This document shows, in pieces, positions 27,929-37,600 of a stretch of DNA of 64,000 nucleotides. This DNA comes from Schauerella fraxinea (GTDB lineage: Bacteria > Pseudomonadota > Gammaproteobacteria > Burkholderiales > Burkholderiaceae_B). Every line of letters begins with the position of its first letter. The first letter of the stretch is position 1. The notes beneath the pieces are model-generated. The model did no database searches. It was not told the DNA's origin and saw only the letters and a program-made list of their open reading frames with translations. Both the position numbers and the translations under genes were made by a program. The stretch covers positions 1,098,554 through 1,162,553 of the forward strand of contig JAVDKL010000001.1 in assembly GCA_030849965.1 (NCBI GenBank), given 5' to 3'.

Positions 27929-28327
27929 TTACGCCGCAGCCGTCTCCGGCAGCGCGTACACGCCGTCGGCGTCATGCACTTCCTGACCGGTGAGCGGCGG
28001 ATTGAATACGCAGATCACGCGCAGCGCTTCCTTGCCACCGCACAGCCAGTGCTCGTCGTTCTTGTCCAGCGCATACACCACGCCGGCGCCGAGCTCGTGA
28101 CGTTTACCGTCGGCCACGACTTCGAGATGGCCGTCGCCCTCGATGCACCAGACCGCTTCGAGGTGATTCTTGTAATGGATGTGCGTGCGGCCGCCCGGAA
28201 AGATCGTGGTTTCGTGAAACGAGAAGCCCATGCCATCTTTTTGCAACAGCACACGGCGGCTCATCCAGGTATCCGTACGGACTTCGTCCGCCGTTCCGAT
28301 CACATCCTTGACATTACGTACGATCAT
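27929..28327 (-). CDS. ectC: L-ectoine synthase
   Basis: A 132-residue cupin that closes N-gamma-acetyl-diaminobutyrate into ectoine. It starts MIVRNVKDVIGTADEV and contains TTIFPGGRTHIHYKNHLEAVWCIEG, with the metal-binding residues of the family, then YALDKNDEHWL. Length is typical. The ATG overlaps the ectB stop (ATGA), with GGAGGAA as ribosome binding site inside ectB. Confidence 0.97.
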   Translation of the reverse strand: MIVRNVKDVIGTADEVRTDTWMSRRVLLQKDGMGFSFHETTIFPGGRTHIHYKNHLEAVWCIEGDGHLEVVADGKRHELGAGVVYALDKNDEHWLCGGKEALRVICVFNPPLTGQEVHDADGVYALPETAAA

Positions 28328-29637
28328 CGACGCTTTCCTCCAAATTTAAGAACACGTGCGGAGCCTTGACCGGCGGCATCGCCGAGCACTTCGCCCAGGC
28401 TGCGTTCGATCACGTCCAGACCACGCGTCAACAGTTCATCTTCAATCGTCAACGACGGCAGCAACTTGAGCACTTCGTCGTTGGCGCCCGACGTTTCGAT
28501 CACGACACCGTGTTCGAACGCCTTATGCGCAATTTGGTTGGCCAAGCCGTGATCACCCGCGGTGACCAGACCTTGGATCAACCCACGGCCGCGCACTTCC
28601 AGGCCGGCGTTGGGATAGCTGCTCGCCACATTTTCAAGCCAGTCGCGAACGATGCGTTCCTTGCGGGCGATCTCTTTCGAGAAAGCATCGTCGGCCCAAT
28701 ACGTATCGAGGGCTTCGGCAGCCGTGACGAACGCGAGGTTGTTGCCGCGGAACGTGCCGCTGTGCTCGCCCGGCTTCCAGATATCGAGTTCGGGCTTCAT
28801 CAGCACCAGCGACATGGGCAGACCGTAGCCCGACAACGACTTCGACAACGTGATGATGTCGGGGCTGATGCCGGCGGATTCGAAGCTGAAGAAGCTGCCG
28901 GTACGACCGCAACCGACTTGAATGTCATCGACGATCAACAGCATGTCGTGACGCTTGCACAGTTGCTCGAGTTCTTTGAGCCAACGCAGCGTGGCCACAT
29001 TGACGCCACCCTCGCCCTGCACCGTTTCGACGATCACGGCGGCGGGATGATCCATACCGCTGCTCTTGTCCTCGATCATGCGCTCGACATAAGCCATCGT
29101 GTCGACGTCGGGACCGAAGTAGCCGTCATACGGCATGAACGTGGTGTTGCCCAGGGCATAGCCCGAGACATTGCGGAATTTGCTGTTGGCGGTGGCCGCC
29201 AACGACCCGCCACTCACGCCGTGAAAGCCGTGGGTAAACGAAATGATGTTCGAACGGCCCTTGACCTGGCGCGCAATCTTCAACGCGGCTTCCACGGCAT
29301 TCGTGCCAGTGGGGCCGGTGAACTGGAGCTTGTAATTCCAGTTGCGCGGCTTGAGCAGCACGCGGTCGACCGTTTCGAGAAAGTGTTGCTTGGCGATGGT
29401 GGCCATATCCAGGCCATGCACCACGCCATCAGACTGCAGGTAGTCGACCAGCTTTTCCTTAAATACAGGATTATTGTGGCCGTAATTCAAGGTGCCGGCG
29501 CCACTGAAGAAATCGATGTATTCGTTGTTTTCTTTATCGATCAGCAGCGAGCCGCGTGCTTGACTGAAAATCACCGGAAACGAGCGGATATAACCGCGAA
29601 CTTCGGATTCCATACGGTCAAAAATCTTAAGGTCCAT
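28324..29637 (-). CDS. ectB: Diaminobutyrate-2-oxoglutarate aminotransferase
   Basis: A 437-residue class III PLP aminotransferase that makes L-2,4-diaminobutyrate from aspartate semialdehyde. FSGAGTLNYGHNNP, GPTGTNAVEAALKIAR, VDDIQVGCGRTGSFFSFE and the PLP lysine in ITLSKSLSGYGLPMS are all as in EctB. ATG at 29637 has AGGGAGGGAAG upstream and begins MDLKIFDRMESEVRGY, the family start; the longer open frame upstream does not. Confidence 0.97.
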   Translation of the reverse strand: MDLKIFDRMESEVRGYIRSFPVIFSQARGSLLIDKENNEYIDFFSGAGTLNYGHNNPVFKEKLVDYLQSDGVVHGLDMATIAKQHFLETVDRVLLKPRNWNYKLQFTGPTGTNAVEAALKIARQVKGRSNIISFTHGFHGVSGGSLAATANSKFRNVSGYALGNTTFMPYDGYFGPDVDTMAYVERMIEDKSSGMDHPAAVIVETVQGEGGVNVATLRWLKELEQLCKRHDMLLIVDDIQVGCGRTGSFFSFESAGISPDIITLSKSLSGYGLPMSLVLMKPELDIWKPGEHSGTFRGNNLAFVTAAEALDTYWADDAFSKEIARKERIVRDWLENVASSYPNAGLEVRGRGLIQGLVTAGDHGLANQIAHKAFEHGVVIETSGANDEVLKLLPSLTIEDELLTRGLDVIERSLGEVLGDAAGQGSARVLKFGGKRR

Positions 29638-29724
29638 GCTTTCTTCCCTCCCTGAAATGGGTTGCTGAATGACAGACCGGGCAAGGCGACGCCTCAAACC
29701 CAGGTTCTGCCGGCTCACGCTGCG

Positions 29725-30270
29725 TTAGAGCGGCGTGAGCATGTTGATATCGAACGGCCCGATACGCAGAAGACGCTCGTCTTCATGTGCGTCATCGCCC
29801 AACAGCGCGGCGTCGAACAACGCGGTCTCGGAAATCGGGGCCTCTGCGGCCAGCGCCACGGCCTCGAATGTCTTGCGAGACGCGATATTGTCCGGGCCGA
29901 CGGTGGTTTCGATGTAGCGAATCGGCTTGGCGGCGCAGCGCCACACCAAGGCGTGCAACATGCGGGCGGCCAAGCGTGAACCGCGGGCCCGCTCGTTGAC
30001 AGCCACTTGCCACACAAAGAGCACATCAGGCTTTTGCGGCGGAATGTAGGCGGATACAAAACCGTCTATCTCGCCGGATTCGCCTACTGCAACCACGCAC
30101 GTTTGCGAAAAGTGTTCGCATAGCAGCAAATAGGCGTACGTCGAATTGGTATCGAGCGGTGGGCAGTCGCCGATCAGGCGGCTGATGGCAGCGCCATCTT
30201 CGCGGCGCGGAGCACGAAATACGGTGCCGGTTTCAATATCGGATGGGGCGATCAGTTCGTCGACTGTCAT
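29725..30270 (-). CDS. ectA: L-2,4-diaminobutyrate acetyltransferase
   Basis: A 181-residue GNAT enzyme that acetylates diaminobutyrate at the gamma amino group. Family residues include PPLDTNSTYAYLLLCEHF, FVWQVAVNERARGSRLAARML (acetyl-CoA binding) and IETTVGPDNIASRKTFEA. It overlaps the regulator stop codon by ATGA. A gap of about 87 bp separates it from ectB. Confidence 0.96.
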   Translation of the reverse strand: MTVDELIAPSDIETGTVFRAPRREDGAAISRLIGDCPPLDTNSTYAYLLLCEHFSQTCVVAVGESGEIDGFVSAYIPPQKPDVLFVWQVAVNERARGSRLAARMLHALVWRCAAKPIRYIETTVGPDNIASRKTFEAVALAAEAPISETALFDAALLGDDAHEDERLLRIGPFDINMLTPL

Positions 30271-30809
30271 ACCACCAACCCCGACTCAGGGGGCGCGCCA
30301 TGGGTAGGCACTTCCAGAATCGGCGATTGCGGATCGGCGCTGGGTTCGGCGGCCTGGCCGCCCTTCTCCATCAGCGCCACGATACGTTCCAGCGACAGCG
30401 TGATCGTGGCCTGCTCGAGCTCGGGCAAGGCGTTGAGCGCGTCGGCCAAATGCTTTTGCAAGGGCGACGGCGCCTCACCGGCCAGCACAATCCCTGCGTC
30501 GGTAGGCCGCACAAAGACGATACGGCGATCTTCACGACCGCGCTCGCGGCGGATCAAGCCCTTGTCTTCCAGGCGATCGAGAATGCCGACCACTGTGCTG
30601 GGGCTGACATGAATTTCGCGGCTGATCGCCGTGGCCGTAAGCGGTCCATTGGCGATGACGGCGCGCAAGCACATCAGTTGGGGTGCGGTGATGTGACTTA
30701 CCGCCGCCAGCTGGCGCGAATGCAGTGCGATCGATCGCGTGATCTGGCGGAGCGCCCGCAAAATCTGCAAGTCGTACTGATGCGTCGGTACTGTTGGGGT
30801 ATTTGTCAT
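30267..30809 (-). CDS. ectR: MarR-family regulator of ectoine synthesis (EctR-like)
   Basis: A 180-residue MarR protein. The winged helix is LTATAISREIHVSPSTVVGILDRLEDKGLIRRERG with the wing REDRRIVFVRPTD. EctR of methylotrophs represses the ect operon under low salt, but there it usually lies outside the biosynthetic transcript; here it is the first gene and is translationally coupled to ectA. Autoregulation by sites around the promoter is likely. ATG at 30809 is chosen because the promoter and predicted start site lie upstream of it; the open frame beyond runs through the promoter. Confidence 0.88.
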   Translation of the reverse strand: MTNTPTVPTHQYDLQILRALRQITRSIALHSRQLAAVSHITAPQLMCLRAVIANGPLTATAISREIHVSPSTVVGILDRLEDKGLIRRERGREDRRIVFVRPTDAGIVLAGEAPSPLQKHLADALNALPELEQATITLSLERIVALMEKGGQAAEPSADPQSPILEVPTHGAPPESGLVV

Positions 30810-30811
30810 GT

Positions 30812-30826
30812 GTGAAATAACTTCAC
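30812..30826. promoter_or_regulatory. Candidate EctR operator 1
   Basis: GTGAA-ATAAC-TTCAC is a perfect 5-bp dyad three bases upstream of the ectR start and downstream of the predicted transcription start, so bound repressor could block elongation or initiation. A related dyad lies at 30927-30940. The symmetry is seen; the binding protein is inferred. Confidence 0.45.
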
Positions 30827-30846
30827 TCCAATTAATTTCAGCACGA

Positions 30847-30875
30847 ATGATATCGGTGTGAATGAGTGCTGTCAA
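30847..30875 (-). promoter_or_regulatory. Sigma70-like promoter of ectRABCD
   Basis: TTGACA (30875-30870, perfect) and TATCAT (30852-30847, five of six) are separated by 17 bases. The transcript would start near 30840, about 31 bases before the ectR ATG. Confidence 0.7.
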
Positions 30876-30926
30876 ACGCTCGGCTGAGCAAGAAAGATGA
30901 TTATCCCCCGGCTAAATCTGCTATCT

Positions 30927-30940
30927 GTGACATATTTCAC
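30927..30940. promoter_or_regulatory. Candidate EctR operator 2
   Basis: GTGACATATTTCAC is a near-perfect 14-bp palindrome (six of seven pairs) similar to the dyad at 30812. It lies about 90 bp upstream of the predicted start site, and another TTTCAC half-site follows it. Confidence 0.35.
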
Positions 30941-31130
30941 CGTCATTTCACAGACTGCGAAAACGCCTGGCAAAGATGGCGTACACGAATGATTTCGGTC
31001 CAAGTCCTCGGTATCGCACGATATTTTTGGCGTATTCGTCCGGCAATTCGTTCAGCAAGCGAATCATTCGCACATAAATCGATTTTAGCTATCGCCGCAA
31101 TATTTACGATTAACTTACAAATGCCAAATA

Positions 31131-31177
31131 AAAAAACACCCCGGAGATTGGATGAACGCCAACCTTCGGGGTGTTTT
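31131..31177 (-). terminator. Terminator of parC
   Basis: AAAACACCCCG pairs with CGGGGTGTTTT. Inner pairing of TTGG with CCAA extends the stem. It lies about 120 bp beyond the parC stop and is followed by a T-run on the minus strand. Confidence 0.8.
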
Positions 31178-31294
31178 CAGGACCAGAAGCAATATCCAGT
31201 CGTTGTGGTGATCTCAATGACTGCGTCGCGCACTGCTGCAATCTTGAGTACTGCAATCCGCGCCGATGCACGCCGAACTGCGGCGCTGGGAGCT

Positions 31295-33604
31295 TTACAG
31301 CACTGGCGACAGCAGCGGCGATTTTGGCCGCACGTCCAACTGTCGACCCTTGCGCGCGCGCTTGCCCATGTAAATGATGAGGTCCTTGTTGCCGAGGATG
31401 TCTTCAACTTCCTTGTTGCGGTAGATGCCCACCACACGCAGCCCCTTCGGACCCACCGGCACTACCTGCGACAGGGTGTCGTTGCCGTCCAGTCCCATCA
31501 ACGTCGTGCCCTTGCCGCCGCCCGTCATCACCTTGATTTCGGCCAGTTCGACGAGCAGGAACTTACCTTTCGCCGACAACAACGCCAACCGATCGGCGCC
31601 GTCGAATACCGGCACCGGGCGCAACAGCACATCGCCCTCTTCAAGCGAGATGAACTGCTTGCCGGCGCGCTGGCGGCTCATCATGTCGGCGAGCTTGGCC
31701 ACAAAACCGAAGCCCTTTTGCGTCGACAACAACCAGCGGCTTTCGCTGCCGGCCACGAGCATATGGACGATTCGGCGATGCGGTTCCAGATCGATCATGG
31801 TGGTGACCGGCTGACCGTCGCCCCGCGCCGAGGGCAGGCCGGATACGGGCACGCTGTAGGCGCGTCCGTTATCGCCGATGGCGATCATGGTGTCCGTGGT
31901 GCGGCACTCGAACGCACCGTACATATCGTCGCCCTGCTTGAAAGTGAACTGGCTGGCGTCATGACCGTGGCCCTGACGCGCCCGCAACCAGCCCTTCTGC
32001 GACACCACGACCGTGACCGGCTCGTCGATCACTTTCGTTTCCAGCACGGCACGTTCAGCCGTTTCGATCAAGGTGCGGCGGTCGTCGCCGAAGGCTTTGG
32101 CATCGGCCTCGATCTCGCGCACGATGGTGCGCTTGAGCGAGGTGGGGTTATCGAGCAGCTCTTGCAGCTTGATCTGCTCTTCGCGCCGCGAAGCAAGTTC
32201 CTGCTCGATCTTGATGCCCTCGAGCCGCGCCAACTGACGCAAGCGCATTTCGAGAATATCTTCGGCCTGACGGTCCGACAAATTGAAGCGGGCCTTGAGC
32301 GCTTCTTTGGGCTCATCGGCTTCGCGGATCGTCTTGATCACCTCGTCCACATTCAAGTAGACGGCCATGCGCCCTTCGAGCACATGGATGCGATCGGTCA
32401 CGCGGTCGAGCCGGAAACGGCTGCGGCGCGTCACGGTATCGGTGCGGAACGCCAACCACTCGGTCAGGATGTCGCGCAGCCCCTTCTGGCGGGGCCGACC
32501 GTCGGTGCCGATGCACACCAGATTGATCGGTGCACTGCTTTCCATCGACGTCTGCGCAAGCAGAATATTGACGAACTCTTCACGGTCGATGCGTGAGCTC
32601 TTGGGCTCGAACACCAGCCGCACGGCTGCGTCCTTGCCCGATTCGTCGCGCACCGCATCCAGCATCGACAGCATGACCGCTTTGGACTGCTGCTGATCGG
32701 CCGACAAGGCTTTCTTGCCGGCCTTGATCTTGGGATTGGTGAGATCTTCGATCTCCTCCAGCACGCGCTGACCTGAAGTGCCTGGCGGCAGCTCCGTCAC
32801 CACGAGCTTCCACTGGCCGCGTGCCAGCTCTTCGAATTGCCAGCGGGCGCGCGCCTTGAGCGAGCCGCGGCCGTTGGCGTAGATGGCGGCGATCTCGGCG
32901 GCGGGCGTAATGATCTGGCCGCCCCCAGCGTAATCCGGGCCCGGGATGATGCTGAACAACTCGGCATCGTCGAGCTTGGGATTTTTGAGCAACGCTACGC
33001 AGGCTTGCGCGACTTCGCGCAGATTGTGCGCGGGAATTTCGGTGGCCATGCCTACGGCGATGCCCGATGCGCCATTGAGCAGCATTATCGGCAGGCGCGC
33101 CGGCAGCAGCACAGGTTCTTGCTGACTGCCGTCGTAGTTGGGCATGAAATCGACCGTGCCCTCGTCGAGCTCGTCGAGCAGCAGGCGGGCGATCGGCGTG
33201 AGGCGCGCTTCGGTATATCGCATCGCGGCGGCGTTATCGCCGTCGCGCGAACCGAAGTTGCCTTGGCCGTCGATCAACGGATAGCGCAGGGAAAAGCTTT
33301 GTGCCATCCGCACCAGCGCGTCGTAGGCCGCCTGGTCGCCGTGCGGGTGATATTTGCCGAGCACGTCGCCGACGACGCGCGCCGATTTGACCGGCTTCGC
33401 GCCGGCCGCCAGGCCCATGGCCTGCATCGCGTAGAGAATGCGCCGCTGTACCGGCTTCTGGCCGTCGCCCACGTCGGGCAACGCACGGCCGCGCACGACT
33501 GAAACGGCATAGTCGAGATAAGCCTGCTCGGCGTACCGGGCAAGCGTGATGGCCGGATCGCCGGATGGCGTATCGAACAATCCAGGTTGAGTGCTGTCTG
33601 TCAT
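31295..33604 (-). CDS. parC: DNA topoisomerase IV subunit A
   Basis: A 769-residue type IIA topoisomerase subunit that cuts and rejoins DNA to unlink daughter chromosomes. [31 protein letters not shown] is the family start (quinolone-resistance region), and the catalytic tyrosine is in [10 protein letters not shown]. The GyrA-type C-terminal beta-pinwheel ends with [14 protein letters not shown]. That it is ParC and not GyrA is supported by the adjacent parE and by the diverged C-terminal domain without an obvious GyrA box. It starts 53 bp after parE. Confidence 0.95.
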   Translation of the reverse strand: MTDSTQPGLFDTPSGDPAITLARYAEQAYLDYAVSVVRGRALPDVGDGQKPVQRRILYAMQAMGLAAGAKPVKSARVVGDVLGKYHPHGDQAAYDALVRMAQSFSLRYPLIDGQGNFGSRDGDNAAAMRYTEARLTPIARLLLDELDEGTVDFMPNYDGSQQEPVLLPARLPIMLLNGASGIAVGMATEIPAHNLREVAQACVALLKNPKLDDAELFSIIPGPDYAGGGQIITPAAEIAAIYANGRGSLKARARWQFEELARGQWKLVVTELPPGTSGQRVLEEIEDLTNPKIKAGKKALSADQQQSKAVMLSMLDAVRDESGKDAAVRLVFEPKSSRIDREEFVNILLAQTSMESSAPINLVCIGTDGRPRQKGLRDILTEWLAFRTDTVTRRSRFRLDRVTDRIHVLEGRMAVYLNVDEVIKTIREADEPKEALKARFNLSDRQAEDILEMRLRQLARLEGIKIEQELASRREEQIKLQELLDNPTSLKRTIVREIEADAKAFGDDRRTLIETAERAVLETKVIDEPVTVVVSQKGWLRARQGHGHDASQFTFKQGDDMYGAFECRTTDTMIAIGDNGRAYSVPVSGLPSARGDGQPVTTMIDLEPHRRIVHMLVAGSESRWLLSTQKGFGFVAKLADMMSRQRAGKQFISLEEGDVLLRPVPVFDGADRLALLSAKGKFLLVELAEIKVMTGGGKGTTLMGLDGNDTLSQVVPVGPKGLRVVGIYRNKEVEDILGNKDLIIYMGKRARKGRQLDVRPKSPLLSPVL

Positions 33605-33656
33605 GGTCCTACGTTCTTGTTGAGTCGCCCGGCCGCGTCACCGCGCGGGCGAGGCT

Positions 33657-35618
33657 TCAGATATCCAACTCGGCGAGGTTGCCCTTGTCTTCGATCCAGG
33701 TGCGGCGCTGGGCCGACTCGCCCTTGCCCATCAGCATGTCGAACATGCGGGTGGTCTCGGCCGCGTCCAGTTCGCCGTAGCCCACCGGAAGCAGGCGGCG
33801 CGTGTCCGGGTTCATCGTGGTGTCCCACAATTGCTCCGGACTCATTTCGCCCAAACCCTTGAAGCGGCTGATGCTCCAGGCGCCTTCGCGCACGTTGTCC
33901 TTGCGCAACTTGTCGAGCACGACATCGAGCTCGCCGTTGTCCAGGCAATACACCTTGCGCGCCGGGCGCTTGCCTGCGGCCGGAACATCCACCCGAAAGA
34001 GCGGCGGCTTGGCGATATACACGTTGCCGGCTTCGACGAGCTTGGGAAAGTGCTTATAGAAGAGGGTCAACAACAACACTTGAATATGCGATCCATCGAC
34101 GTCGGCGTCGGACAGGATGCAGACACGGCCGTAGCGCAAGCCGGACAGGTCGGGCGTATCGTTGGGGCCGTGCGGATCGACCCCGATCGCCACCGAAATA
34201 TCGTGAATTTCGTTATTGGCAAAGAGGCGATCGCGGTCGACTTCCCAAGAATTGAGCACCTTTCCGCGCAACGGCAGAATCGCCTGAAATTCCTTGTCGC
34301 GGCCCATCTTGGCCGATCCGCCGGCCGAGTCGCCCTCCACCAGGAAGACTTCGGTACGCGACGCATCGCTCGATTCGCAATCGGTAAGCTTGCCGGGCAA
34401 CACGGCCACGCCTGAACTCTTGCGCTTCTCGACTTTCTGCAGCGAACGCGCACGGGCCTGGGCCTGGCGAATCGCCAGCTCAGCCAATCGCTTGCCGTAT
34501 TCGACGTTGGAGTGCAGCCACAGATCGAGGGCCGATTTGGCGAATCCGCCCACCAGCCGCACCGCATCGCGGCTGTTCAGGCGCTCTTTGATCTGCCCTT
34601 GAAATTGGGGATCCAGCACCTTGGCCGACAACACGAAACTCGACCGTGCGAACACATCTTCAGGTAGCAGCTTGACGCCCTTGGGCAAGAGGCTGTGCAG
34701 TTCGGCAAAGCTTTTGACCGCCGTAAACAATCCGTCGCGCAAGCCCGCTTCGTGCGTGCCACCGGCCGGGGTCGGAATCAGGTTCACATACGATTCGCGC
34801 ACGGCGGCACCGTCTTCGGTCCACGCCACAACCCACTGCGCGCCTTCGCCGTCGGCGAAGCTTTCATGGTCGCGGCCGGCGTATTGCTCGCCTTCGAACA
34901 ACGGAATCATGAGTTCGGCGCCACCCAGGGCTTCGGACAGATAGCCCTTCAAGCCGTCGGCGTAATGCCAGGTTTTGGTGTCGCCCGTTTTTTCGTTTTT
35001 CAACGACACGCGCACGCCCGGCAGCAGCACGGCCTTGCTGCGCAAGAGGTGCGAGAGCTCGGCCAGCGGAATGTTGGGGCTGTCGAAATACTTCGGGTCC
35101 GGCCATACCTGCACGCGCGTGCCGGATTTCTTGCGGCCCGCTTCCGGGTACGGCGCCAGCGGTTCGACGACGTCACCGCCTTTGAACACGAGCCGGTTGA
35201 CGGCGCCGTCACGCCACACCACCACTTCCAGTTTGGTGGCCAGGGCGTTGGTCACGGACACGCCCACCCCGTGCAACCCGCCGGAGAAGGCGTAAGCGCC
35301 GCCGCCCGCCTTGTCGAATTTGCCGCCGGCATGCAGCCGCGTGAAGACGAGTTCGACCACGGGCGCGCCCTCTTCCGGGTGCATTCCCACTGGAATACCG
35401 CGGCCGTCGTCTTCGACCGCCACGCCGCCGTCGGCCAGCAGCGTGACTTGAATGTTCTTGCAGGTGCCCGCCAGGGCTTCATCGGCAGCGTTGTCGATGA
35501 CTTCCTGAATAATGTGAAGCGGATTGTCGGTACGGGTGTACATCCCCGGGCGGCTACGCACGGGCTCGAGTCCTTTCAGGACCCGGATCGACGCTTCGGT
35601 GTAACGCGAGGTGGCCAA
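33657..35618 (-). CDS. parE: DNA topoisomerase IV subunit B
   Basis: A 653-residue GHKL ATPase subunit. The N-terminal motif is VLKGLEPVRSRPGMYT, the ATP site includes EVIDNAADEALAG and GGLHGVGVSVTNAL, and the Toprim domain has VEGDSAGGSAKMGRD and LSDADVDGSHI. It pairs with ParC. The start is TTG at 35618 with GGGGAT upstream; no ATG lies close enough to give the normal N-terminus, so a rare start codon is probably used. Divergent from trxA. Confidence 0.95.
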   Translation of the reverse strand: MATSRYTEASIRVLKGLEPVRSRPGMYTRTDNPLHIIQEVIDNAADEALAGTCKNIQVTLLADGGVAVEDDGRGIPVGMHPEEGAPVVELVFTRLHAGGKFDKAGGGAYAFSGGLHGVGVSVTNALATKLEVVVWRDGAVNRLVFKGGDVVEPLAPYPEAGRKKSGTRVQVWPDPKYFDSPNIPLAELSHLLRSKAVLLPGVRVSLKNEKTGDTKTWHYADGLKGYLSEALGGAELMIPLFEGEQYAGRDHESFADGEGAQWVVAWTEDGAAVRESYVNLIPTPAGGTHEAGLRDGLFTAVKSFAELHSLLPKGVKLLPEDVFARSSFVLSAKVLDPQFQGQIKERLNSRDAVRLVGGFAKSALDLWLHSNVEYGKRLAELAIRQAQARARSLQKVEKRKSSGVAVLPGKLTDCESSDASRTEVFLVEGDSAGGSAKMGRDKEFQAILPLRGKVLNSWEVDRDRLFANNEIHDISVAIGVDPHGPNDTPDLSGLRYGRVCILSDADVDGSHIQVLLLTLFYKHFPKLVEAGNVYIAKPPLFRVDVPAAGKRPARKVYCLDNGELDVVLDKLRKDNVREGAWSISRFKGLGEMSPEQLWDTTMNPDTRRLLPVGYGELDAAETTRMFDMLMGKGESAQRRTWIEDKGNLAELDI

Positions 35619-35856
35619 GTTATCCCCAAGTTCTGTGGAAAAAAACCGACATTTTAGTCACCGCGCCAGCATTGGCGCGGGTTGAGCTGGGTTGGTCAGC
35701 AGTTAAGCAGGCCCATGTCGGCCCCGAGCATCCTACACAAGATTGCCGATGCCGGCCGGAGGGCCTGCGGTGGTATGCTCCTATTTTCTCTCTTCCATTG
35801 CCCGCGCGACCGCGTTTTTTGCCGCCGTCCCGCCCAACTGAGCCAGTGCGACCACA

Positions 35857-36183
35857 ATGAGCGATCAAATCAAGCACGTCACCGATGCCTCCTTCGAAGC
35901 CGATGTTCTGAAGTCGAGCCAGCCTGTGCTCGTGGACTACTGGGCCGCCTGGTGTGGCCCCTGCAAGATGATTGCCCCCATTCTCGAAGAAGTGGCCCGC
36001 GACTACGCTGGCCGCCTCACGGTTGCCAAGGTCAACGTCGACGAGAATCAGGATACGCCCGCCAAATACGGCATCCGCGGTATCCCCACGCTGATGCTTT
36101 TCAAGGACGGCGAAGCTGCCGCCACGAAGGTCGGTGCACTGTCGAAATCGCAATTGACTGCATTTCTCGACGGCGCGTTGTAA
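35857..36183 (+). CDS. trxA: Thioredoxin 1
   Basis: A 108-residue disulfide reductase with the active site WCGPCKM and the conserved cis-proline in [16 protein letters not shown]. It supplies reducing power to ribonucleotide reductase and other cytoplasmic targets. The trxA-rho order is common in proteobacteria, with 81 bp between the genes here. Confidence 0.97.
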   Translation: MSDQIKHVTDASFEADVLKSSQPVLVDYWAAWCGPCKMIAPILEEVARDYAGRLTVAKVNVDENQDTPAKYGIRGIPTLMLFKDGEAAATKVGALSKSQLTAFLDGAL

Positions 36184-36264
36184 ACTACGTCTTTCGTCAT
36201 CTCGCGCGGGTCCGTCCGTGGCCCGCCGCCTCAACGTCTTCATTCCTCTCCCTTTTCCACCACG

Positions 36265-37521
36265 ATGCACCTTAACGAACTGAAGGCGCTGCACGTCTCG
36301 CAGTTGCTCGAAATGGCCGCCGGCCTCGAAATCGATAACGCCAACCGTCTGCGCAAGCAGGAGATGATGTTCGCCATCATGAAGAAGCGCGCCAAGCAAG
36401 GCGAGCAGATCTTCGGTGATGGCGTGCTCGAAGTGTTGCCCGATGGGTTCGGCTTCTTGCGCTCGCCCGAGACGTCCTACCTGGCCAGCACCGACGATAT
36501 CTACATTTCGCCCTCCCAGATCCGCCGCTTCAATCTGCACACCGGCGACTCGATAGAAGGCGAAGTGCGCGTCCCCAAGGACGGCGAACGCTACTTTGCG
36601 CTGGTCAAGGTGGACAAGGTCAACGGTGTGTTGCCCGAGTCGCTCAAGCACCGCATCATGTTCGAGAACCTGACGCCGCTGCACCCCGACTCGCCGATGA
36701 AGCTTGAACGCGACATCAAGAGCGAAGAGAACCTCACCGGCCGTATCCTGGACATCTTTGCCCCGATCGGCAAAGGCCAACGCGGCCTGATCGTCGCCAG
36801 CCCGAAGTCGGGCAAGACGGTGATGATGCAGCACATGGCGCACGCCATCTCCGCCAACTTCCCCGATGCCGTGATGATCGTGCTGCTGGTGGACGAACGC
36901 CCGGAAGAAGTGACCGAAATGCAGCGCACGGTGCGCGGCGAAGTGGTCGCCTCGACGTTCGACGAGCCCGCCACGCGTCACGTGCAAGTGGCCGAAATGG
37001 TGATCGAAAAAGCCAAGCGCCTGGTCGAAATGAAGAAGGATGTGGTCATCCTGCTCGACTCGATCACCCGCCTGGCTCGCGCCTACAACACCGTCGTGCC
37101 CGCATCGGGCAAGGTGTTGACCGGCGGTGTGGACGCCAACGCGCTGCAACGCCCCAAGCGCTTCTTCGGCGCCGCGCGCAATCTGGAAGAAGGCGGATCG
37201 CTCACCATCATCGGTAGCGCGCTGATCGAAACCGGCAGCCGCATGGACGAAGTGATCTACGAAGAGTTCAAGGGCACGGGCAACTCCGAAGTCCACCTCG
37301 AGCGCCGCCTGGCTGAAAAGCGGGTGTACCCGTCGATCAATCTCAACAAATCCGGCACCCGCCGCGAAGAGTTGCTGATCAAGCCCGACGTGCTGCAAAA
37401 GGTATGGGTGCTGCGCAAGTTCATCCACGACATGGATGAAGTGCAGTCGATGGAATTCATCCTCGACAAGATGCGCGCCACAAAGAACAACGCCGAATTC
37501 TTCGACATGATGAAGAAGTAA
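36265..37521 (+). CDS. rho: Transcription termination factor Rho
   Basis: A 418-residue hexameric RNA helicase. The N-terminal domain starts [18 protein letters not shown]. The RNA-binding cold-shock-like domain includes [14 protein letters not shown] and [13 protein letters not shown]. Walker A is [13 protein letters not shown], and the Q-loop/R-loop region includes [22 protein letters not shown]. Standard length. A strong terminator lies 41 bp downstream. Confidence 0.98.
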   Translation: MHLNELKALHVSQLLEMAAGLEIDNANRLRKQEMMFAIMKKRAKQGEQIFGDGVLEVLPDGFGFLRSPETSYLASTDDIYISPSQIRRFNLHTGDSIEGEVRVPKDGERYFALVKVDKVNGVLPESLKHRIMFENLTPLHPDSPMKLERDIKSEENLTGRILDIFAPIGKGQRGLIVASPKSGKTVMMQHMAHAISANFPDAVMIVLLVDERPEEVTEMQRTVRGEVVASTFDEPATRHVQVAEMVIEKAKRLVEMKKDVVILLDSITRLARAYNTVVPASGKVLTGGVDANALQRPKRFFGAARNLEEGGSLTIIGSALIETGSRMDEVIYEEFKGTGNSEVHLERRLAEKRVYPSINLNKSGTRREELLIKPDVLQKVWVLRKFIHDMDEVQSMEFILDKMRATKNNAEFFDMMKK

Positions 37522-37562
37522 GCGGCGACGGTTCTGCCGTGTTGCACGGCAACCGCTGCAAT

Positions 37563-37592
37563 AAAAAGCCCCGACGCGATCGGGGCTTTTTT
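37563..37592. terminator. Bidirectional terminator between rho and the YhdP-like gene
   Basis: A perfect stem AAAAAGCCCCGA / TCGGGGCTTTTT with a five-base loop lies between the two convergent genes and has A- and T-runs on either side. Confidence 0.92.
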
Positions 37593-37600
37593 ACGTTCGC

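Larger units (their letters stand above)
30876..31294. other. Non-coding stretch between the ectoine operon and parC
   Basis: About 420 bases, relatively AT-rich for this window. It holds the upstream ect dyad and the parC terminator at 31131-31177. I see no RNA gene or ORF with a plausible start in it. Confidence 0.6.

Noticed and set aside
30866-32596. Open frame running from the ectR promoter into the antisense of parC
   Set aside because: It crosses the parC terminator and opposes a certain gene.
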